Source of the DNA: Fidelibacterota bacterium
GTDB taxonomy: Bacteria; Fidelibacterota; Marinisomatia; Marinisomatales; TCS55
Direction of reading: 5' to 3'
Assembly: GCA_029936965.1 (NCBI GenBank)
Contig: JAPYRG010000017.1
Coordinates: 13,709-46,537 of the forward strand
DNA length: 32,829 bases
A model generated the notes under the pieces. The model did not search any database, had not been told where the DNA came from, and worked only from the letters and a program-made list of their open reading frames with translations. A program made the translations under genes and the position numbers. This document shows positions 26,327 through 32,829 of this stretch, in pieces. Positions within the stretch are counted from its first letter, which is position 1, and the number at the start of each line of letters is the position of its first letter.

Positions 26327-27049
26327 TTGCGTATCTATTTGTTCTATTTTTTAATTTGTTTATCAACGGTTTTTTTTTCAATCATAGGAATTTTACTTAC
26401 TCCAATAGATTGGTGGGGTAAAATATGGGCAAAAATTGTTCAATATTGGGCGAAGTCCATTTTATGGATTGGTAATATTCCATATACAATTATAGGTTTG
26501 GATAAATTAGATCCTAATCAACAGTATGTGTTTGCAAGCAATCATGAATCTGCTTTTGATATTCCATTAACTTTAGCTGGAATTCCCGGGCATGTTGTTC
26601 CTATAGCTAAAAAAGAATTAAAAAAAATACCATTTCTTAGTTGGGCAATGCTTGCTGCTGGACATATATTTATTGATAGAAGTGATCATAGAAAAGCGCT
26701 TCATTCTATAGATAAAATCAAAAATTCACTAAAAAAGAATCCTCGATCAATATTAATCTTCCCTGAGGGAACAAGGTCATTAGATGGGAAGATGAAACCT
26801 TTTAAAAAGGGAGGTATTATCCTGGCTATTAATGCCGGTTTACCAATTGTTCCTATTGCGTGTTGTGGTACATTTGATGTTTTGGTAAAAGGATCTAAAA
26901 AATTTAATCCTAAATTGATTGAATTGCGCTTTGGCTCTCCAATATATACATCTTCCGATGATATAGATAATAGAAATGAGATAACTGAACAAGTAAAGAA
27001 AGCGGTTATAAGTTTGAAATCTGAATGGAACAATATTAATATAAATTAA
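26327..27049 (+). CDS. plsC: 1-acyl-sn-glycerol-3-phosphate acyltransferase
   Basis: Adds the second acyl chain to lysophosphatidic acid to give phosphatidic acid at the inner membrane. The HX4D catalytic motif is NHESAFD (H73, D78). The phosphate-binding FPEGTRS follows at about residues 145-151, with E147. An N-terminal hydrophobic helix (about 3-24) is present. At 240 residues it is complete. The start is TTG with a strong GGAGGT Shine-Dalgarno 10 bases upstream, lying within the last codons of serS. That sequence decides the start and suggests active translation initiation despite the rare start codon. Confidence 0.94.
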   Translation: MRIYLFYFLICLSTVFFSIIGILLTPIDWWGKIWAKIVQYWAKSILWIGNIPYTIIGLDKLDPNQQYVFASNHESAFDIPLTLAGIPGHVVPIAKKELKKIPFLSWAMLAAGHIFIDRSDHRKALHSIDKIKNSLKKNPRSILIFPEGTRSLDGKMKPFKKGGIILAINAGLPIVPIACCGTFDVLVKGSKKFNPKLIELRFGSPIYTSSDDIDNRNEITEQVKKAVISLKSEWNNININ

Positions 27050-27066
27050 TATAATTATTTATGCGA

Positions 27067-27111
27067 GGGTAAATCTCTTGTTTGAATTTATAGAGACGGG
27101 TAATTTTGCCC
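27067..27111 (+). promoter_or_regulatory. Alternative-pairing leader before the LysM transglycosylase gene
   Basis: The hexamer GGGTAA occurs at 27067-27072 and 27098-27103, and both copies can pair (with one G-U) to the single TTGCCC at 27106-27111. Between them TCTCT (27074-27078) can pair with AGAGA (27092-27096). Two mutually exclusive folds are therefore possible just upstream of the start codon. The local fold would bury the alternative TTG at 27106. This is a pattern seen by eye, with no match to a riboswitch class that I know. Confidence 0.3.
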
Positions 27112-27129
27112 TTTAATTATGAATATAAT

Positions 27130-29328
27130 ATGAAAGTTATGATAATAAGTTTAAAGAGTTTTAGCACGATATTTTTATTGATGCTATTTCTCTCTGCTCA
27201 AGAATCATCGATACAAGATTCATCTGAATTTCAGAATGAAATTCCAGTAAATCAAAATGGATCAGGATATGTTGAAACATCAAACCGTCTTCCATTACTT
27301 CTTAAAGATGTAAAAGTTCTTTTAACAGATGCTATTATTGCAGATTCCCAAGGTGACACATTAGAAGTGCTATATAATCTTGATCGTATTTATGAATTAT
27401 TATCTGAAGCAGATCAACTAGGGGAAAAAACTGCAGAAGATGAAGAAGAGTTTGAAAGATTTGAGAGTGCGCTCCTTAATGTTGTAACGCAACGTTTGTT
27501 TACTCTAGAAATTAATACTGGATCCATTGTTGCTGTAGATTCCAGGCAATCTATCGAAGAATTAATGGTGCCAATGGAAGTGGAAATGGGTGCCTCAAAA
27601 TTTATTGTTGTAGATGATCGTGATGGTCATATACCCTTAGTAAGAAATAAATCAGTAGATCAATTTATTAGCTATTTTCAAAATAAGGGTAGACGACAGT
27701 TTGAAATATGGTTAGATCGTTATTATCAATATGGTCCAATGTTAATCAAGATCTTAAATGAATATGAATTACCTGAAGAGCTAGCATATTTAGCAATGAT
27801 TGAATCAGGTCTTAATCCTAAAGCTTATTCTAAGGCGAAGGCTGCTGGTATGTGGCAGTTTATGTATTCAACTGGAAAAAAATATGGTCTGCAAAGAAAT
27901 TGGTATATTGATGAGAGGAGAGATCCAGAAAAAGCAACGCATGCTGCAGCTAAATTTTTATTGGATCTTTATAAAGAATTTGATCATTGGTACTTAGCTT
28001 TAGCTGCTTACAATAGTGGTCCAGGAAGAATCCATAGAGCATCAAGGCTTCATCAAACATCGGATTTTTGGCAGTTACATTCTTTACCAAGAGAAACAAG
28101 AAATTATATTCCTTATTATTTGGCTGCTGCAATTATGTGTAGTGATCCCGAATCTTATGGATTTAAAATACCTAAAACTAAACCCCATAAATATGAATTT
28201 GTTGAAATAAAGCAAAGTGCAGATCTTGCAGTTTTGGCTAGTTCTGCAGGTATTTCTTTGAAAACGTTGAAGATATATAATCCTGAATTACGTCAATCTG
28301 CTACACCGGATGAAGTAAAATACCAATTAAAAATTCCTTTGGATAAAAAAGATCAGTTTGTATCTAATTTTAATTCAATACCTGCAGATCAACGTTTTGC
28401 TCCTCAATATGTTGCTCATAAAGTTAAACGGGGTGAGAGTCTTTGGACAATATCAAAGAAGTATCGGGTTTCTATTCATGATTTAGCTGCCGTAAATAAA
28501 ATAAGGAATCGACATAGGCTTAGTATTGGTCAAAAACTCACTATTCCAGTTCGTAGGTCAAATAGTGGTACCTTATTAAGTAGTAGAAGTGGACCCTCAG
28601 GTCACAAAAAGATTTTATATAAAGTTAAGAGAGGAGATACTCTTGGTCACATAGCGGAAGATTATAATACTTTAGCTAGAAGCATCAGACGTTGGAATAA
28701 GCTTGAATATGGCCAACATATTTTTCCAGGTCAAAAGTTAACGATTTGGGTAAAAGAGGATATGGGTCAATTAGTATCAAATAATAAAAAGGCTAGTGAT
28801 AAAATTGTTCATATAGTAAAAAGAGGTGATACCATCGGCCATATTGCAGAAAGTTATCGCCTTTCTAGCAGAAAAATAATGAGTTGGAACAATATTAAAT
28901 CTAAACAGCATATTTACCCAGGACAGAAATTGACTTTATGGGTTAAAAATAATAATTCTTCGTCTCAAAAATCAAAAAAAGGGAAAAAAGTTACTTATAC
29001 GGTAAAAAGAGGTGATACTATCGGCCATATTGCTGATGATTATAATACTTCAGTAGAAAATATTAGATCTTCGAATAGCATGAAACGTGGATCGTATATA
29101 AAACCTGGACAAAAATTAGCAATTTGGATTGGGTCTAGTAATAGTTCTTTATCAAAGAGTTCAGATAATTTAAAAATTTATTATACCGTTAAAAGAGGGG
29201 ATACATTAAGTAAAATTGCAGAAAATCACAGTGTAAGAATAGCTAGTATCATGAAATGGAATAAATTGAACAAATCTAATACTATATTTACGGGTCAAAA
29301 ATTAGCTATTTGGATAAAACAGGGTTGA
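27130..29328 (+). CDS. Membrane-bound lytic transglycosylase (MltD-like) with five LysM repeats
   Basis: Cleaves peptidoglycan glycan strands in the periplasm. From the ATG at 27130 the protein has 732 residues, with a signal peptide (about 1-22, ending FLSAQ) and an Asp/Glu-rich helical region (about 50-150). The SLT catalytic domain (about 195-330) has the catalytic Glu E225 in AMIESGLNP plus GMWQFM and LALAAYNSGPGRI. A degenerate LysM-like segment (about 365-420) is followed by five clear LysM domains at about 428-475, 495-545, 559-606, 621-668 and 683-731, each with VKRG(D/E)(S/T). E. coli MltD has two LysM domains, so this binding array is expanded. An alternative TTG start at 27106 adds eight residues. 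I prefer 27130 because it fits the signal peptide. Confidence 0.9.
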   Translation: MKVMIISLKSFSTIFLLMLFLSAQESSIQDSSEFQNEIPVNQNGSGYVETSNRLPLLLKDVKVLLTDAIIADSQGDTLEVLYNLDRIYELLSEADQLGEKTAEDEEEFERFESALLNVVTQRLFTLEINTGSIVAVDSRQSIEELMVPMEVEMGASKFIVVDDRDGHIPLVRNKSVDQFISYFQNKGRRQFEIWLDRYYQYGPMLIKILNEYELPEELAYLAMIESGLNPKAYSKAKAAGMWQFMYSTGKKYGLQRNWYIDERRDPEKATHAAAKFLLDLYKEFDHWYLALAAYNSGPGRIHRASRLHQTSDFWQLHSLPRETRNYIPYYLAAAIMCSDPESYGFKIPKTKPHKYEFVEIKQSADLAVLASSAGISLKTLKIYNPELRQSATPDEVKYQLKIPLDKKDQFVSNFNSIPADQRFAPQYVAHKVKRGESLWTISKKYRVSIHDLAAVNKIRNRHRLSIGQKLTIPVRRSNSGTLLSSRSGPSGHKKILYKVKRGDTLGHIAEDYNTLARSIRRWNKLEYGQHIFPGQKLTIWVKEDMGQLVSNNKKASDKIVHIVKRGDTIGHIAESYRLSSRKIMSWNNIKSKQHIYPGQKLTLWVKNNNSSSQKSKKGKKVTYTVKRGDTIGHIADDYNTSVENIRSSNSMKRGSYIKPGQKLAIWIGSSNSSLSKSSDNLKIYYTVKRGDTLSKIAENHSVRIASIMKWNKLNKSNTIFTGQKLAIWIKQG
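28816..29033 (+). repeat. Near-identical 32-base direct repeats in LysM 3 and LysM 4
   Basis: Two 32-base copies (28816-28847 and 29002-29033) differ at one base, and their starts are 186 bases (62 codons) apart. They encode the VKRGDTIGHIA core of LysM repeats 3 and 4. This DNA-level identity is higher than between the other LysM repeats, suggesting a recent duplication or conversion within the array. Confidence 0.6.
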
Positions 29329-29365
29329 TGTATCTTCTGGTAAGTATTTTTGTAAAATAATTGAT

Positions 29366-29393
29366 TACTGATAGATATTTTTCAGTATTTTTT
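29366..29393 (+). terminator. Possible weak intrinsic terminator after the LysM gene
   Basis: A six-base stem (TACTGA at 29366-29371 with TCAGTA at 29382-29387) is followed directly by six T residues. It lies 37 bases after the LysM gene stop. The stem is short and AT-rich, so efficiency is doubtful. Confidence 0.35.
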
Positions 29394-29410
29394 GAACTTG
29401 GAGTAATGCC

Positions 29411-29701
29411 ATGACAAAACAGGAGATAGTTGATGCAGTTTCTGAAGCGACTGGGTTAACGAAGGTTGAAACGGAAACTGTTATGAATGGTATAATGACT
29501 ACCATCACAGAATCGTTGGCTCGCAATGAAAGAGTTGAACTACGTGGTTTTGGTACTTTTGGTACAAAGCATCGTATGCCAAAGAAAGCAAGAAACCCTG
29601 GGACAGGTGAAGCTATATTTTTACCTGAACGATATGTTCCAACATTTAAACCTGCGAAACATTTACGAGGTCGTGTAAACGATTCTTTAATGATAAAATG
29701 A
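29411..29701 (+). CDS. HU/IHF-family DNA-bending protein
   Basis: A 96-residue nucleoid protein that bends DNA as a dimer. The N-terminal helices (KQEIVDAVSEATGLTKVETE) and the beta-ribbon arm with ARNPGTGE (about residues 60-67), whose proline intercalates in DNA, are intact. FKPAKHLR closes the domain. The GFGTF turn is the standard HU/IHF core motif. HU versus IHF subunit cannot be decided here. A GGAG Shine-Dalgarno lies 7 bases before the ATG. The next gene, a small basic ribosomal-type protein, starts 10 bases after the stop, so they are probably co-transcribed. Confidence 0.93.
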   Translation: MTKQEIVDAVSEATGLTKVETETVMNGIMTTITESLARNERVELRGFGTFGTKHRMPKKARNPGTGEAIFLPERYVPTFKPAKHLRGRVNDSLMIK

Positions 29702-29711
29702 AAGAAAGAGA

Positions 29712-29807
29712 ATGCCCTGCGGAAAAAAACGTAAGAAGAGAAAGATAAGCACACATAAGCGCAAAAAACGTTTGCGTGCAAATCGTCATAAGAAAAAGAT
29801 TCGTTAA
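29712..29807 (+). CDS. Small AURKAIP1/COX24-domain (mS38-like) ribosomal protein, 31 residues
   Basis: A 31-codon ORF from ATG 29712 to TAA 29805-29807, shorter than most annotation cut-offs. It encodes an extremely basic peptide beginning MPCGKKRKKRKISTHKRKKR and ending with HKKKIR. This closely follows the pattern of the AURKAIP1/COX24-domain proteins of Bacteroidetes (starting MPSGKKRKRHK, with ATHKRKKRLRKNRHKKK), which are homologous to mitochondrial mS38 and mycobacterial bS22. It would bind the 30S subunit, probably at the intersubunit face, as those relatives do. The only visible ribosome-binding feature is a purine-rich AAAGAAAGAGA directly before the ATG. Identification rests on remembered family sequence. 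Confidence 0.85.
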   Translation: MPCGKKRKKRKISTHKRKKRLRANRHKKKIR

Positions 29808-29838
29808 TTTCATATTTACCTAATTGGTGATGATTTTC

Positions 29839-29873
29839 GATTACAGTCGTATCATTGTATGATTACTGTAATC
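29839..29873. promoter_or_regulatory. Nested inverted repeat upstream of xseA
   Basis: Outer arms GATTACAG (29839-29846) and CTGTAATC (29866-29873) are perfectly complementary. Inner arms ATCAT (29851-29855) and ATGAT (29859-29863) form a second perfect hairpin with a 3-base loop. No T-run follows, so it is not a classic terminator. It ends 27 bases before the preferred xseA ATG at 29901. It could be an operator or an mRNA structure. Confidence 0.5.
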
Positions 29874-29900
29874 AGTCCTACTATTTATATCTACCCAATA

Positions 29901-31109
29901 ATGAATACACCTGAATCGAAACCGATATCAGTATCTGACTTAAATAAGCAGATCAAAAACATACTAGAGAATAGTATTTCTCGTTTTTGGGTATCAGGTG
30001 AGATATCAAATTTTATTCACCATAGTTCTGGACATATGTATTTTACGCTTAAAGATGAAAAATCAGAGATACGATGCGTGATGTTTAAAGGACCTAATCA
30101 ATTATTGCACTTTAAGCCTGAAAATGGGATGCAAATCTTATTAGAAGGTGAAATCAGTGTTTATGAGCCAAGAGGACAATACCAGATATTAGTGAAAAAG
30201 ATGGAGCCAGCTGGTATTGGCACTCTTTATTTAGCATTTGAAGCACTAAAAAAAGAATTATCCATAGAGGGGTTATTTGATTTAGATAAAAAACAGAAAC
30301 TGCCAACTTATCCCAGAAATATTGGTATAATAACTTCTAAAACAGGTGCTGCAGTTCAAGATATTTTTCAAGTTCTTCATCGTAGAGCTCCACATGTTAA
30401 TATAATCCTTCGATCTACTCAAGTACAGGGTGATAAAGCTGCAAATGATATAGTTGAAGCAATTAATGATATGGTTAGCTATAATAAACTAGATGTGATT
30501 ATTATTGGAAGAGGTGGAGGATCTCTTGAAGATTTGTGGCCGTTTAATGAGGAGCCAGTTGCAAGAGCAATTTTTTCATGTCCTATTCCGATTATTTCTG
30601 CTGTGGGACATGAAACAGATTTATCAATATCCGATTTAGTAGCCGATATGAGGGCACCAACTCCTTCAGCAGCAGCAGAGCTAGTGTCACCTGCGACCAA
30701 TGATATATTTGAGACTATTATTGGTTTTGAACGTAACTTATCTTCATTAATGAAAAGATACCTTCAAATTCGCTGGCAGAGCTTAGATAATACTAAAGAT
30801 CGTTTTGCATTGCAGGAACCTAGTAGATTATTACAAAAACACAATGATCGATATAATGAATTAACTAAACTATTATTTCAAACATATAGATATAGTATTC
30901 AAACTTTCTCATCAAAGTTTTCTACTCTACATGAAAAACTACATGCTTTGAATCCAAAAAATATTTTATCGAGAGGTTATTCCATTGCATATAGAGAAGA
31001 TGATCAAAAAATTATCCTTGACCCTAGAGATTTACAACAAGAAGAACACTTTAAATTACAAACCTACAAAGGTACCCTTAGAGCCAAAAAAACTGGTGAG
31101 AAAAAATAG
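29901..31109 (+). CDS. xseA: Exodeoxyribonuclease VII large subunit
   Basis: The catalytic subunit of exonuclease VII, which degrades single-stranded DNA to oligonucleotides. An N-terminal OB-fold domain (FWVSGEISNFIHHSSGHMYF, about residues 21-40) is followed by the catalytic core. That core has IITSKTGAAVQDI, RGGGSLEDLWPFN, SAVGHETDLSISDLVAD and MRAPTPSAAAE in order. A coiled-coil C-terminal region (about 270-350) would hold the small subunits. The start at 29901 gives 402 residues. An ATG at 29859 would add 14 residues but overlaps the inverted repeat at 29839-29873. The family typically begins 8-12 residues before the SVSDLN-type strand, which supports 29901. Confidence 0.94.
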   Translation: MNTPESKPISVSDLNKQIKNILENSISRFWVSGEISNFIHHSSGHMYFTLKDEKSEIRCVMFKGPNQLLHFKPENGMQILLEGEISVYEPRGQYQILVKKMEPAGIGTLYLAFEALKKELSIEGLFDLDKKQKLPTYPRNIGIITSKTGAAVQDIFQVLHRRAPHVNIILRSTQVQGDKAANDIVEAINDMVSYNKLDVIIIGRGGGSLEDLWPFNEEPVARAIFSCPIPIISAVGHETDLSISDLVADMRAPTPSAAAELVSPATNDIFETIIGFERNLSSLMKRYLQIRWQSLDNTKDRFALQEPSRLLQKHNDRYNELTKLLFQTYRYSIQTFSSKFSTLHEKLHALNPKNILSRGYSIAYREDDQKIILDPRDLQQEEHFKLQTYKGTLRAKKTGEKK

Positions 31110-31120
31110 ATCTTAAACTC

Positions 31121-31143
31121 ATCTAGTATTAGTAATATTAGAT
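31121..31143. promoter_or_regulatory. Near-perfect 23-base palindrome abutting the xseB start
   Basis: Arms of 11 bases flank a single central G. Ten of eleven arm positions are complementary in DNA, and the eleventh is a G-U pair in RNA. The outer arms are ATCTA and TAGAT. It ends one base before the xseB ATG, where a ribosome-binding site should be, and no Shine-Dalgarno is seen. It could be an operator or an initiation-blocking hairpin. Confidence 0.45.
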
Positions 31144-31144
31144 T

Positions 31145-31375
31145 ATGACAAAACAAGATAAACAAATGCATTTTGAAGAAGCTTTTAAACGGCTTGATGT
31201 TATTGTAGGAAATCTTGAATCAGGCGACCTATCATTAGAAGAAAGCATGAAACTTTTTGAAGAAGGAATTGGATTAACTAAAGCTTGCAAATCCAGGTTA
31301 GAAGATGCAGAACAAAAAATCCAACTATTACTAAAAAATTCTGATGGGAAGCTTAACCTTGAGAAAACGGATTGA
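31145..31375 (+). CDS. xseB: Exodeoxyribonuclease VII small subunit
   Basis: A 76-residue all-helical subunit that oligomerises on XseA. The family signature is clear: FEEAFKRLDVIVGNLESGDL, then SLEESMKLFEEG, GLTKACKSRLEDAEQKI. Length is typical (about 80 residues). It lies 35 bases after xseA, with a 23-base palindrome filling much of that gap, and overlaps nadK by TTGA. A second in-frame ATG at 31166 would still leave the conserved core but lose seven residues. Confidence 0.94.
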   Translation: MTKQDKQMHFEEAFKRLDVIVGNLESGDLSLEESMKLFEEGIGLTKACKSRLEDAEQKIQLLLKNSDGKLNLEKTD

Positions 31376-32256
31376 ATAAGCCAACCAGCTTTGGTTTATG
31401 GGCCAATACAGATAAAAAAGCTTTTTGGGACACATTTCCTGATATTATTGATTGGGCAAATAAAAGGAAGCTTCAATTATTTATAACTACTAGAATACAA
31501 TCTCAATTAAATAATCTTGATTTTGACTATAAGCTAATAAATAGTGCCGATGATTTTAATAAATTAGATTTTGTTTTATCTCTTGGAGGTGATGGGACAA
31601 TACTATCATTAGCGCGCGCAGTTGCTGAAAGAGAAATACCTATTCTAGGGATACACCTAGGCGAATTAGGATTTCTTGCAGAAGTTGTTTTGAATGATAT
31701 GTTTTCTAGGTTAGATGATGTATCGAATGGAGAATTTCTAATTCAAAAACGTATGGCTATTAAATGCTCGGTATTAAATGAAAATGGATCAAAAACCTTT
31801 CATGCGTTAAATGATGTAGTCGTTGATAGAGGAAAATCACATCGTCTACTCAATTGTGAATTATTTGCGAATGGTAATTTTGTTGCTGACTATAAAGCAG
31901 ATGGATTAATAGTTTCAACTCCAACTGGTTCAACTGCATACTCTTTATCTTCCGGGGGTCCAATTGTTATTCCTACATTTGGTTCAATGGTTGTTACTCC
32001 TATTTCACCACATACATTAACCTTAAGACCTATTGTTTTTTCTGATGATCAGATTTTAACAATTTCTTTTCCAAATAATGGACATGAGGATATGGCCTTG
32101 GCAATAGATGGACAGGTCAATGAATATCTTAATCCATCTGCTAAAGTGGAGATACAAAAGGCCCCGTTTGAAGTCAATATGATAAATTTTTCTGATTCAA
32201 ATTATTTTAGCACTCTTCGTAGTAAGCTAGGATGGGGAGTGAGGGGGTCAAATTAA
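31372..32256 (+). CDS. nadK: NAD kinase
   Basis: Phosphorylates NAD to NADP, the only de novo route to NADP. The glycine-rich GGDGT motif is at residues 72-76, with the catalytic Asp at 74. The NDVVVDRG and DGLIVSTPTGSTAYSLSSGG motifs follow, and HTLTLRPIV is also conserved. The length of 294 is standard. The TTG start overlaps the xseB stop (TTGA). It ends 26 bases before a strong terminator hairpin, closing the xseA-xseB-nadK unit. Confidence 0.95.
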   Translation: MNKPTSFGLWANTDKKAFWDTFPDIIDWANKRKLQLFITTRIQSQLNNLDFDYKLINSADDFNKLDFVLSLGGDGTILSLARAVAEREIPILGIHLGELGFLAEVVLNDMFSRLDDVSNGEFLIQKRMAIKCSVLNENGSKTFHALNDVVVDRGKSHRLLNCELFANGNFVADYKADGLIVSTPTGSTAYSLSSGGPIVIPTFGSMVVTPISPHTLTLRPIVFSDDQILTISFPNNGHEDMALAIDGQVNEYLNPSAKVEIQKAPFEVNMINFSDSNYFSTLRSKLGWGVRGSN

Positions 32257-32282
32257 ATTTGTTAATTATAAAATAGTTAAAT

Positions 32283-32312
32283 AAAAAACCCTGTTTAATA
32301 ACAGGGTTTTTT
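32283..32312. terminator. Bidirectional intrinsic terminator between nadK and the convergent gene
   Basis: A perfect 13-base stem (AAAAAACCCTGTT with its complement AACAGGGTTTTTT) closes a 4-base TAAT loop. It has a GC core of CCCTG and an A/T tract on each side, so it can end transcription of nadK on the plus strand. It can also end the convergent acidic-repeat gene on the minus strand. Confidence 0.92.
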
Positions 32313-32337
32313 ATTTATAATACTTATTGAAATATAA

Positions 32338-32829
32338 TTATGGTCTATCACCTTCACCATCATTGCCCCAACATTCTTCTTCTAGGGCATTCATTTCTTC
32401 TTCATTATTAATCGTAACAGTAGTTTCTTCGCCTTCATCATCAAATAGAATAATATTTACTGGATACTGTAATAAAGGTTCTTCTTCAGTTTCACTATTA
32501 TTCACATACCATTCTCTTAAACTTAACCAGCCTTCTTCATTCTCAACTGTAATTGTGGTTCCATCAGGCATTGTAAAGGAAATAGGCAATACAAATTCAA
32601 AGCATTCATCATCATCTCCCCATTCTTCCCAGCAACGGCTTTTTACATATTCCATTTCTTCATCATTATTAACAGTAAGTGTAGTATCACCATCTTCAGT
32701 TTCATAAGTAATATCAACAGGAAATTGTAGTGTAGGCCGTTCTTCAGAATCAGGGTTGACATTATACCAGTCTCTTATTGCAGTCCAATCTTCCTGACTT
32801 TCAACAGTAATGGTTGATCCATCAGGCAT
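32338..32829 (-). CDS. Partial acidic tandem-repeat protein, C-terminal part only
   Basis: The reading frame is open to the window edge, so the visible 163 residues are the C-terminal part of a longer protein. The Met at the edge is probably internal. It is built of repeats of about 86 residues: MPDG recurs at visible residues 1 and 87. Each is divisible into two related halves of about 43 (pattern P-V/I-x-I ... DG ... TVxNEEE ... a helix). The composition is extremely acidic, with Trp/Cys-containing linkers (RCWEEWGDDDECFEF). No catalytic motif is seen. Similar DG/NEEE-type repeats are found in secreted or lipoprotein-like proteins of FCB bacteria, but I cannot name a family. It may be extracellular or calcium-binding; both are inference. 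Confidence 0.8.
   Translation of the reverse strand: MPDGSTITVESQEDWTAIRDWYNVNPDSEERPTLQFPVDITYETEDGDTTLTVNNDEEMEYVKSRCWEEWGDDDECFEFVLPISFTMPDGTTITVENEEGWLSLREWYVNNSETEEEPLLQYPVNIILFDDEGEETTVTINNEEEMNALEEECWGNDGEGDRP

Noticed and set aside
27050-27105. c-di-AMP (ydaO/yuaA) or c-di-GMP riboswitch before the LysM gene
   Set aside because: The gap is only 56 bases and lacks the conserved core of either class. Only the simple alternative pairing was kept as a finding.
27106-27129. TTG at 27106 as the start of the LysM transglycosylase
   Set aside because: The added eight residues are not part of a signal peptide, and an ATG at 27130 gives a clean one. A GAGACGGG upstream keeps it possible but less likely.
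29365-29781. Minus-strand 138-codon ORF over the HU and small ribosomal genes
   Set aside because: It is the antisense of two well-supported genes and shows no domain-like sequence.
29859-29900. Upstream ATG at 29859 as the true xseA start
   Set aside because: The added 14 residues match no family extension and overlap the inverted repeat. The 29901 start fits the usual XseA N-terminus.
1-32829. tRNA or rRNA genes, CRISPR arrays, transposases or prophage genes
   Set aside because: No clover-leaf, repeat-spacer array, transposase or integrase motif was seen; intergenic gaps are too short for most of these.

Overview
This AT-rich, densely packed window reads as a chromosomal segment of a free-living Gram-negative bacterium. 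It has an outer-membrane Wzi-type barrel, a Wza-like exporter and PlsC. A 31-residue Lys/Arg-rich protein of the AURKAIP1/COX24 (mS38-like) type sits next to an HU/IHF gene, and many genes lack a strong Shine-Dalgarno sequence. Together these suggest the Fibrobacteres-Chlorobi-Bacteroidetes (FCB) superphylum. A marine, streamlined lineage such as Candidatus Marinimicrobia is my best guess, but it is an inference. No rRNA, tRNA, CRISPR array, insertion sequence or phage gene is visible. No stretch over 300 bases lacks a gene.

Region 1 (1-11317) is a housekeeping run on the + strand. In order: a cytosolic NlpC/P60 murein-peptide hydrolase, an HNH nuclease, trpS, scpA-scpB (condensin partners), an RsuA-family pseudouridine synthase, cmk, a six-domain ribosomal protein S1, a YbbR-domain membrane protein, tsaD, and a large VWA-domain membrane protein. 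Junctions are tight, often with TTG starts or 1-4 base overlaps.

Region 2 (11371-24987) is a Wzx/Wzy-dependent capsule or exopolysaccharide locus. Sugar-nucleotide genes come first (ugd, rmlC, rmlB). They are followed by an SLBB outer-membrane exporter, a Wzz-type chain-length protein with an unexpected N-terminal helix-turn-helix domain, a Wzy-like polymerase/ligase, a Wzx-like flippase and two glycosyltransferases. A Wzi-family barrel is encoded on the opposite strand. The phosphoglycosyl transferase that would start repeat-unit synthesis comes last. No tyrosine autokinase or phosphatase is present, and rmlA and rmlD are not in the window.

Region 3 (25058-32256) returns to housekeeping: serS, plsC, a lytic transglycosylase with five LysM repeats, an HU/IHF protein, the small mS38-like ribosomal protein, xseA, xseB and nadK. 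Three short structured elements lie at gene starts here: before the LysM gene, before xseA and before xseB. A strong bidirectional terminator (32283-32312) separates nadK from a convergent gene cut by the window edge. That gene encodes a highly acidic protein built of tandem repeats of about 43/86 residues.

The most unusual items are the HTH-Wzz fusion, the unlisted 31-residue ribosomal-type gene, the acidic repeat protein, and the palindromic or alternative-pairing leaders in region 3.
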